64,000 nt of DNA from Plasmodiophora brassicae (Eukaryota; Endomyxa: Phytomyxea; Phytomyxea; Plasmodiophorida): positions 1 through 64,000 of the forward strand of contig CP145415.1 of assembly GCA_036867785.1 (NCBI GenBank), given 5' to 3'. Made by a program: the position numbers and the translations under genes. Shown piece by piece: positions 55,972-64,000 of the stretch. A model generated the notes under the pieces. It was not told the DNA's origin, made no database searches, and saw only the letters and a program-made list of their open reading frames with translations. Positions within the stretch are counted from its first letter, which is position 1. Each line of letters opens with the position of its first letter.

Positions 55972-58900
55972 ATGGAGCTCGACGCCGGCGCCGTCGAGCG
56001 GTCCGACTCGGGCGGCGGCGAGCGGTACGCGCCCGCGGAATTCGACGCGCCCAAGTCGGTGTCGCCCGACCAGGTCGCGAAACTGAAGCAGCTGGAGCAG
56101 GCGGCCAGGTGCACCCGGCGTGGTTTGCCGTGCGTCACAGGAATCTGACTCGGCCCCGGTCACAGCATCTTCTATACGTGCCCGGACCCCGAACGCAGGG
56201 ACGGGGCCCATCGGTACCTGCTCGAGTTTCGTGCTGAGGCGACATCAGGTTTGGGCTCGCGCGACGGCGGTTGTTCCTGGGTGAATATCCTGTAACGCCC
56301 ATCATGGTAGACATCGGGATGCTCCCCGTCCTGCTGTACCTGATCGAGACGTCGCTGTCGTCCGATGCCATTGTCTTTGGCTGCGCAACGTTACGCGAGC
56401 TGATCCAGGCCAACTGGGACAAGGTCCAGGTCGCCCAGATCGACTACACGCGTACGTTGTCGACCGCGACCCCGTCCGCTGCGTTGCCACTGATTGTCGT
56501 CACGAACCAGGCGACGTCCTGATCCAGACGCTGTTCGGGTTCGTGTCGGCGGCGCGCCCGAATTACGTGATCGTAGCGGTGATCCGCGCGATATCGTCGC
56601 TCGTGAAGACGAGCTGGAGGATGTCGCCCCGGCAGCACTCGATCGTGGCGCTTACGTCGTCGCTGACGGATTCGCCGTCGTCGACGCGCGCCCATGCCTG
56701 TGCGGCTCTCCAGCTGCTGGGCGACATTGTCACTGACATCCAGCCGGACATTGGTACCTGTCGCGTCCGCACCGGAACGCACCCTGTGCACGCTTGCTGA
56801 ACGGTCCTTTCGCCAGGGACGTTTGAGCACAGCCAGAGGTCCATAGCGATCATGTTCAAGGACCAGCAGCTGGAATCCATCCTGCAGCTGGGTTTGTCAG
56901 CGTTGCGGTCGACGCTGGCGCCCGATATGCTGCCAACAAAGTCGTTCGACCCGAGCGTCCTGGCTCTGCAGGAGTCCTCGCTGAGGCTTATCCTCACCTG
57001 TTTGCAGTACGACTTCCCGGCCGCCGGCTACTCTCCGGTCCAGTCAATGCACCAGCCACTGCTCGTGCCCAGCGAATGGAAGTTCCTCAAGGAGGAGCGC
57101 ACCGTCAACGTGTTTTTCAGCGTCGCCCAACGGTGCCCGTCACCGCCCCGTTGCGAGATCCAACCGCTCGCCATGCAGTGCCTGTCGTGGCTCGTTACGC
57201 TGAAACGCTCGATGTTTGCAACGGTGTTCGAACGCCGTGACTTTCTCAGGGTCGGGCCCGTTTGCTCGCCCGCTTCGTCCCGACGACTGGCACTGATTCC
57301 CGTTTCGGGGCAGATCTTTGTTGATGGCGTCACGACGTTGTTGAAGGGCCCGCCAAATGGCGTGTTCCTCGCCTGCGAAGACAACCTGGTCTACCTGTCG
57401 CGCCTGATCGACTCGATGCGTGCGACGTTCCCGTTCTCGGATTTCGTCCTGCTCGAGGCGGCGTTCGACGAATGGCTCGAGGCCATGCACCAGTTCACGA
57501 TCATGCTGGTTCGTGCCAACCTGCGCTGCAAGGTCTACCTGTTCGAGACGTGGGCGTCCCTCGTCTCGGCGTCGGCCAAGCAATCGGCAACGCTGCAATC
57601 CAGAGGTGATCCTGCCGCTATCCAGTCCCGTATACAACGTCTCGTCCAGCTGTCCTTTACGGTAGGTCGAGCAATCGATGAGGGGCCGCCGTGCGACTCA
57701 CCTGCTGCCCCTCAGGTCGTAACGACGTTCGTCGATGTCCAGCTCGAGAGGCAGCGCGCTGCTGATCCGACATCGCTGAACGAAGACACGGAGGACGACG
57801 AGGGCGGCCCCGACATCTCCGATGGCGCTGCCGGCGTCCTAGCGTCGCCTTTGCTGAAGAGCGTTGCGATCATTGTGCGCTCGCATGGTCGTTAAGCGCC
57901 GTCCTTTTCTGCCCATTGATCTCCTTTGTGTTGATCTTCGTTGGCGCAGGTTGCGAGTTCTCCTCCTACGTTCTAACGCGAATGAACGAAGTCCTGGCTA
58001 ACAGTGGCGATCCCCACGTGTTCGGTACAGTCCTCTCGACGCGGACTGATGAGCGCGCTGCCCTGTTCTAACCGGTGACGTCCCCAGGGCAACTTCGCGT
58101 GCTGATCGACATGGTGACGTGTATTGTCGGCAATCGCACATCGTGGGCGTCAATTCCCGCGCTGGACGAGCAGGCCGATGCGAAGCTGAACAGCCTCGAC
58201 GCGCAGCTCTGTGCCCAGTCGTTCGCGGTCATGAAGCAGACGGACAGCCTCCCACCGACCTGCATCCCCCTGGAGCTGTCCTACCTGGCGTTCCTCATGG
58301 AGGTGCATCGGTGCATTACATCCGATGGCGCCGCTGCCGAGTCACCGACCGCCGTGTCGCTGCTTCGCGCGCTTGTCAACGTCATGCCCGCCCCGCAAGA
58401 CTCCATCCCTGTCGAAGACGCCGAGGATGCCCCGTTCCAGCGTCTGCTGATCATGCTTCTCGACCTGATGGTGTCCAAGGTCGGGTGCATGTGTCGCCGC
58501 TGTTTGCATCGCGCACCGTGCATTGGCTCATGGGGCTCGCGGCAGGTGTCGCACAACCTGTCGGCCTGGTCAACGTCAACGCTGTCGCGGGCGCATGTCG
58601 TCATCGGGGCATCGTTGTCCCTGCTGGACTCGCTGGCGTTTGGCGTGCGCATCCGCTTCAGTTCAGGCATAGGTGGCGCGCGCCCGAGCATGTCGGGTGC
58701 GAGCATGGCGATCCCGGCGCTGTGCGGGATCCCCAAGGTCTACTCCAATGGGCGCATCCTGCTTCACTCGCCGTTTGTACGTGGCCTTCTGCACTCGGCC
58801 GAAGCCGACACCGGTGAACACAAGTACGTTGCTTGCTCCACGTCCCGACCCGCGCGTGCCAGGGTACTGATCGGTCTGCAGGTGGCCGTTCCTGTCGCTC

Positions 58901-60665
58901 CCCGTGTTCAGGAAGCACAGGTGCGCCTTCTACTCGACCATCTCGAGACTGTTTTTCCTTCAGGAGGACCACCAGATTGAGCAGCACTGGGACGCGTTTA
59001 TCAGTTCGGTCGCCAGGGCGGGCGCGGCGATCCGCGCGGCGTCGCCGTCAGCGCCGGCGTCGCCCGGCGCCGTCATTGGGTGGCTCAGCGATCTGCGGGG
59101 CGTGTTCCGCGCCACAAACCGGCCGTTCACGTACCACCTGGCGCTGGACTGGCTGTTCGCATCGCACATGGCGACCCTGGCGCAGCTGTCCGTCCGGCAC
59201 GCGCACGACCTGAAGCTCATGTACCACATCGTGCGGTTCCTCGCCGAGCTCGTCGACAACTCGACGAAGCGGATGCAGTTCGACCGGTCGGACCCGATGC
59301 CGATCGCCCTGTTCCAGCAGTGCGCCAAGGTCATTGGCCATTTCATGTCGTCGCATGCGACGCCGCGCATCAGGTCCGACGTTGTCCCGGTCGTGGGCCA
59401 GGACGACGACGACCTGGCGGACGACGACGACGACGAGGACGACGAGGAGACGCGGGCGCCCGCCGGCGACGTTCACAAGTGGGCGCGGTACCGCTGCGCG
59501 CTGCACAGCATGGTCTGCCTGCGACGGATGCTGTCCGGCAACTGGGTCAACATCGGCATCCTCGGCCTGTACAACGACCCGTCGGTGCAGGCCGTCCACG
59601 CGACCATGACGGCGGCGCTCGCCATCCCCTATGCGGACCTGGTGCAGTACCCGAAGCTCGAGGACGTCGTGTTCCCGTTCCTGGAGGCGTTCTGCGCCCA
59701 GTTCCCCATCGCGGTGATGTCGTTCGACGACCAGCGGGTCGGTGTCGTCACGCAGCTGTTCCGCCATGCCATGGTACGTGACCTGTGCACGGCGCTCGTT
59801 ACGAATCCCTAAGGCGCACCCTTAGATGAAGTCGTCGAAAGCGCACCTGCCTGCCTGTGTGCTGAACGCGGTCGCCGCCGTGACGTCGGCGATGCTGTCG
59901 GCCCGGTTCGGCGGCGGCCACGGCCACGACGTCAAGGTCGTCGAGGCGCATGCATCGGCACGGGTCGACATGTACATGCACTTCCTCGGCCTGGCCGTCG
60001 ACTACGCCCTGCACAGCGTCCACTGCGACAAGTGGAACGTGTCCGTCCCGCTCTTCAACCTGATCGTCCTGTACCCGCGCGTCGCCGTCGCCGCCATCGA
60101 GGCGCAGCTGGCGTCGCACTTTGGCGGCGGCGACGTCCACCACGTACGGGATCTGCCTGCCCCGATACCGGGTGACGGTCGGCTGACGCGACGTGGCCCG
60201 CTACATAGGTTCAGCACCAGCTGTACGGCGTGCTGGCGGTCGTCTTCGCGTCCGCGGCGGCGGCGGCGGACAGCGTCGTGCTGTCCGATCGGTACTGTGC
60301 GATCCAGGTCGAGCTGCAGACGTCGCACCAGCAGGGGCTCGAGATCGTGCTGGCCGGCGAACCCTTCGGCGCCGACTTCAACCTGTCGTCGTCCGACTAC
60401 GACAGCAACAGCCCGTCGTCGTCCATGGACGACACGTACAGGGCCGACGTGGCCGAAGCGCCCACTGCCGAGCTGGTAAGCAGGGGTGCGGTCGGACGCG
60501 ACTAGTAGGTAGAATCATCTGACCCGCGTCTACCAGTGCTTCCAGCGCATCGACGAGTTTATCCGGCAATGCTCGAGGTCACGCGGCAGGGCGCTCGACG
60601 GCGCCCGGATCCGGTTCGTCGACCTGTTCTCCCAATTCTACCGCCGGTTCCGCCTCTCATTATGA
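55972..60665 (+). CDS. XPO7: Exportin-7 (RanBP16-type) nuclear transport receptor
   Basis: Fourteen exons: 55972-56108, 56166-56230, 56311-56451, 56511-56753, 56817-57250, 57314-57661, 57716-57887, 57950-58024, 58088-58479, 58546-58823, 58882-59773, 59826-60143, 60209-60475, 60537-60665; about 1,296 residues, longer than the usual ~1,090. Best matches to the family: RSIAIMFKDQQLESILQLG, EWKFLKEERTVNVFF, MQCLSWLVTLKRSMF, HGCEFSSYVLTRMNEVL, WPFLSLPVFRKHRCAFYSTI, DLRGVFRATNRPFTYHLALD, HIVRFLAELVDNSTKRMQFD, LRRMLSGNWVNIGILGLYND and the terminal CFQRIDEFIRQ..DLFSQFYRRF. Extra length includes a D/E run at 59400-59455 and a Ser/Asp-rich stretch near 60385-60440. All phases close without stops. Confidence 0.93.
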
Positions 60666-61284
60666 AGTCGGTCGTGGCCGGCATCTATAAATCGTACAGG
60701 GTTACCACCACCCCCATGGCGACGCGCATGGTTGTGTATTATGCATGTTTTCGTACAGATCACCGGAACAGGCATCATCGCCGGGTCGGGCTCAGACTCA
60801 GTGATCGGTTCAGGTCATGGCGACCCGCACTGCACAACCCGGGCGCGCGGGGCGCGCCCGAGCGAACACAGCCGCGGACGCTCGGATAAGATCAAGTAGT
60901 ATGAAAGTAGAATGTATGCCCCTGTCTGGCTGCGCGCCTGCACGGGGGAACGCAGGGCGAGAATTTGGAAGGCAATGTTGGCATCTCGCCGACCGTCGCG
61001 CAGCGCCGGCAACCGGGACGTTGCCCGCACGCCACGCGACCGAAAGCGAAATGAGGGCCGTGCCCAGCAGGTCCGCCGCGGACTCCGTGGCCCGCGCAGC
61101 GCGTGGACGTGCCAGTGCCACCAGCACTACCACCTACCCACGTTACCAACGTCGGGGGCTGCATGGCGCCGATTTTGTCCGCGGAGTCCGTCGCGCCGCT
61201 GCGGACGGGGCTTCGGCGTCGACGACCGTTGGGGGGACGCGGGGTCGGCCGGGGGAGCGCACACGCGCTGCGACGTCGTCGTCC

Positions 61285-62378
61285 ATGCACGCGCCGATGA
61301 TAGCGGCGTCGCCGGAGCCGCCCCGCCCGCACCGGTACTCGTTGAGGCCGCGCACGCCGCCGACGCACATCGGGCCGTTCCGGATCCCGGCGGGAGGCGG
61401 CCCGGTGCCGCCGGACCGGACGCCGTCGCGCCCCGTCCGAAAGGGCAAGCGCGTTGCGGGCCGCGTCGACGATGATGTCGTCGTCCCGGTGCGGTTCCCG
61501 CTAGACAGTGTACAGGCGCCGGCGACACCCGTCACCCGGGTCGTCCAGCTGCTCGCGTCCGGGTCGCGTCGACTCGCACCCGCCACACGGGCGGCGTTCA
61601 CCGCGATGCTGGCCCTGGAGCGGCACGTCCTCGCCGACGTCGACTGGCGCTGGCCCGCCGCCACCGATCGCCGTCGGAAACGCGTCACGTTCTCGTTGCT
61701 GAGCTGCGCGAACCCGCCCACGTACGGCCTGCTCGGGACGCAGGCCGCCTTCGAGGACCTCGTCCCGCTGCTCGTCGCCGCGCGATCCGCCGTACGCGCG
61801 ATGGACGACGGCGGCGACCTCGAATGGATCATGCGGTGCTGCGCGTCCCGCGCACTGCGCGACCCGCACGAACGCCACGCCCTGCGCCTGCTGGCCGACG
61901 CCGGCGCCGCGATCGACAACGCCCTGACCGCCGCCCTGTCGTCGCTGATCCGCTTCTACGTCAAGTCGGTGTTCAACGCGCGCGATTTCGACCGCGTCGA
62001 CCTGACCGTCCTGCACCATTGCGCCGCGCTGAACCTGTAAGTCGACCGCCTGCCACGTTGTCGTCGTCGTCGCTGACGGGTGTGTCTGGCGCGCGCAACA
62101 GCCCCGGTGACGTCGGCGCGTCAGTCCTGATGGAGTTACGCGACCCGGACGAGGGCGGCGGCGGCGGCGTGCTGGCGGCGCTTCGCGAGCGCTGCGGACA
62201 CAGGCGCGCGATCGTCGGCGGTGGCGACGGCGACGGCCTGTTCCGGGAGCGCTGGGCCAAGATCCGGCACTGGGCGCGGGTCGCCCAGCAGTGCGCGTCG
62301 CTGTCGTGGACGCGCCCGCTGATCGACTTCGAACGGTTCCTGTTCGACGCGGCGCCGCCCGACGGCCCCGTTCGATAA
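61285..62378 (+). CDS. Unknown protein, arginine/proline-rich N terminus
   Basis: Two exons, 61285-62036 and 62102-62378 (donor GTAAGT, 65-nt intron); 342 residues from MHAPMIAA. The same frame is open up to an ATG at 60817 (498 residues) but that extension is low-complexity Arg/Ala and probably not coding. After a basic/proline start (HRYSLRPRTPPTHIGPFRIP) comes a helical globular segment: VVQLLASGSRRLAPATRAAF, VTFSLLSCANPPTYGLLGTQ, FYVKSVFNARDFDRVDLTVL, and at the end LIDFERFLFDAAPPD. No domain recognised. Very high third-position GC supports coding. Confidence 0.6.
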
Positions 62379-62416
62379 AGCGCTGCTGTGGTCCATGCGC
62401 GCGTACGCCCCCGCTG

Positions 62417-62773
62417 CTAGTGTGTGAATTGATGGAACAGGTCAATGACGGCGCCGGGCGTCAGGCCGGCCTGGCGGCAGGTCAGGTAGGTCGGCACGGG
62501 GCGCCCCCGGTGCAGGATGCCGCAGGCGGTCGTGTCGACGCCGAATTCGTTCCAGACGACGGCGAGGATGTCGTCGCCCGTGTCCGTGTACGCGAGGTGG
62601 AAGATGGATTTGACGCGGTTGTCGACCAGGCGGACGTGCAGCCAGAGCGGCTCGACGATGGGCGGCGGCGCCGGCCGCGGTGTTGTCGTCACGCGACCTC
62701 CGACGCGCAGGCGCTTGACGCCGACGCAGATGTCGTCCGGCTGGGGTCGCGGACGTCGTACGGCCGCCATCAC
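62417..62773 (-). CDS. Ubiquitin-like-fold protein, 118 residues
   Basis: Single exon. Basic start MMAAVRRPRP, then ~75 residues that follow a beta-grasp pattern: LWLHVRLVDNRVKSIFHLAY, DDILAVVWNEFGVDTTA, ILHRGRPVPTYLTCRQAGLT, PGAVIDLFHQ. This is the order seen in SUMO-like/Rad60-type UBLs (strand, strand, helix, ..GRxLxxxxTxxxxGIxxGxxIDLxxQ). It stops right after the last strand with no Gly-Gly tail, so it would not be a conjugated modifier. Neighbour of the DUF1003 gene in the same direction. Confidence 0.6.
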   Translation of the reverse strand: MMAAVRRPRPQPDDICVGVKRLRVGGRVTTTPRPAPPPIVEPLWLHVRLVDNRVKSIFHLAYTDTGDDILAVVWNEFGVDTTACGILHRGRPVPTYLTCRQAGLTPGAVIDLFHQFTH

Positions 62774-62960
62774 AGCGACGTCGCCATCATCTTCGCCCTG
62801 GCCGCCCCCAACGTTTCGGTTATGACGGCCATCGCGCGTCGCCGCCCGGCGCAGTTCCCCGCTGGAAAGTCCGTCACACGGTCGGAGCCGCGCGCGCGAA
62901 ACACTCCCCGCGGACGCTGCCCCCTTCCAGAGGTTAAGCTGGACATTAAGTGGTCGCTGT

Positions 62961-63772
62961 TTACTTCTGCGGGACGGCGTCGACGCTGTAATTCGTCTGG
63001 ACGGGGGAGCTGGGGGCGGCGGCGCGCTGCTGCAGGATGGACTGGATGGCGTCGAACTGGATGCGATGCAGTTCGGCGACCAGGTTGAGCTGGCGCGTGG
63101 CCAGATGGTCGACCTTCCGGTGCAGCTCGTTGACGTCCAGCTCCGTGCGCAGCGTCGCCCTGTACGCGTTCTCGTTGCCCTGTCGGTCCCTGTCCTCCTG
63201 CAGATTCTGGCTCATCATGATAATCTGCAGCCCGGTGGGCTTGCTCCTCAGAACAAACGCCGACGTTTGTTCTGCCCAAGCGGCGTTGCACTTACCGGCG
63301 CTTGCACTGCTGCAAGGCACGACAGGCACAGGTTGAGGAAGACGAACGGGTATGGGTCCCATGCCGCTTGGCCAGAGGCCACTGACGCCTGCATGGTGTT
63401 GACACCCATCCAGGTGCAGATGAAGGCCGTGAACAGAATGATGAACATCCAGCTGCCACCGAATTTGGCCACGTAGTCGGCCATGCGTTCGCCGAACGTC
63501 GGCGCTCGTCGCTCCAGCTGCTCCTTCTGCATGCGCCACGACACGGAATCGTCGATGATGGATCGACCGGCGGGCGCACGCTGCGCCGCCATCAGGTCGA
63601 TAATGGACTGGAACTGCTTCAGGCGCAGCATGTCGACGTCCCGCAGGCAGATGAACCCGTTACGATCCCACGTCTTAATAACGTCGACGGCGGCGAACGC
63701 GACCGCAGACGCTGGCACGCAGCCATCCGCTGGGAACCGCAGCTGGCACACGCAGCAGAGCACCAGCCTCAT
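62961..63772 (-). CDS. DUF1003 membrane protein
   Basis: Two exons, 63296-63772 and 62961-63224; 246 residues. N-terminal CCVCQLRFPADGCVPASAVA (a Cys-x-x-Cys start typical of the family), then SIIDDSVSWRMQKEQL, RRAPTFGERMADYVAKFGGS, two transmembrane helices (WMFIILFTAFICTWMGVN and DPYPFVFLNLCLSCLAAVQA), then the signature API-IMMSQNLQEDRDRQGN and a coiled-coil-like LRTELDVNELHRKVDHLATR. DUF1003 is mainly bacterial; its biochemical role is unknown. The intron 63225-63295 interrupts the signature exactly and contains a perfect 10-bp hairpin (63250-63273). Confidence 0.9.
63250..63273. repeat. 10-bp perfect hairpin inside the DUF1003 intron
   Basis: AGAACAAACG, four-base loop, CGTTTGTTCT. It occupies a third of a 71-nt intron, close to the acceptor side. 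Confidence 0.8.
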
Positions 63773-64000
63773 AGTACTGATAGCAAATGAGCGCACCTCA
63801 CCATATGAGGGCCTCGTTGTCAACGTACAAACACGCCGTCCCATTGACTCACGTGCCAGGCATTGACTCCAACGCGGGTACGGCAGTCCATCTCGTTCGC
63901 TGCAAGTCCCGGCCGGTCGCTTACTCATGTGGTCTTGCAGCTACAGGTTGAACTAATCGTCGTTTGCAGCAGGCGATGAGAAGTATTTGGCCGGGGCTTG
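63773..64000. other. Upstream of DUF1003 gene, nothing recognised
   Basis: 228 bp to the window edge; promoter of the minus-strand DUF1003 gene expected. Confidence 0.4.

Noticed and set aside
60817-61284. N-terminal 156-codon extension of the arginine-rich protein
   Set aside because: In frame, but low-complexity Arg/Ala/Gly text without protein-like patterning; the ATG at 61285 is preferred.

Overview
This is the left end of a chromosome from a free-living or parasitic flagellated eukaryotic microbe. The first ~487 bp are telomere (C-rich strand inward, CCCTAAAA-type, G-strand TTTTAGGG with variable T-runs). The genes are GC-rich and tightly packed. They are interrupted by many very small GT-AG introns, mostly 47-80 nt, usually with a CTGAC/CTAAC-like branch site close to the acceptor. 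IFT52 implies a cilium/flagellum; AP-2 alpha, exportin-7, transportin, cystinosin and a GRK-type kinase fit a protist or an early-diverging fungal/holozoan-side lineage. I cannot name the species.

Layout. 0-6.2 kb: telomere directly capping a broken DUF3638 gene, with an 18-bp minisatellite, then a ~46-bp tandem array. 8.0-12.5 kb: full-length ABCC transporter. 12.8-14.6 kb (minus): four CBS domains joined by splicing to a C2 domain. 15.0-18.5 kb: secreted/membrane S8 protease in about 16 exons. 18.6-24.8 kb: repeat-rich accessory zone with LINE pieces, a 263-bp inverted repeat enclosing an inverted protease fragment, a decayed repeat protein and a second protease pseudo-fragment. 24.9-33.1 kb: housekeeping block (transportin, cofilin, IFT52, cystinosin, a small membrane protein). 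33.1-35.3 kb: apparently gene-free, with short repeats. 35.3-41.3 kb: a ~6-kb transposon with 23-bp inverted ends, coding for a DUF6729 / DDE transposase with a 3'-5' exonuclease inserted in its core, followed at once by a perfect 79-nt hairpin repeat. 41.7-43.6 kb: F-box/LRR gene built of near-identical one-LRR exons. 44-64 kb: a dense housekeeping block (QCR9, KDM8-like JmjC, LRR protein, AP-2 alpha, CaaX-tailed GRK, exportin-7, an arginine-rich protein, a ubiquitin-like protein, DUF1003).

How it fits together. The window grades from a broken, mobile-element-rich subtelomere into a conserved chromosome arm. The conserved genes cover nuclear transport (transportin, exportin-7), clathrin endocytosis and receptor desensitisation (AP-2 alpha, GRK), flagellar transport (IFT52), actin turnover (cofilin), lysosomal cystine export and respiration (QCR9). 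Exon structures were worked out by eye from reading-frame phase, splice signals and family conservation. Where I give a full exon list, the exons sum to an open frame. Junctions I could not settle are marked.
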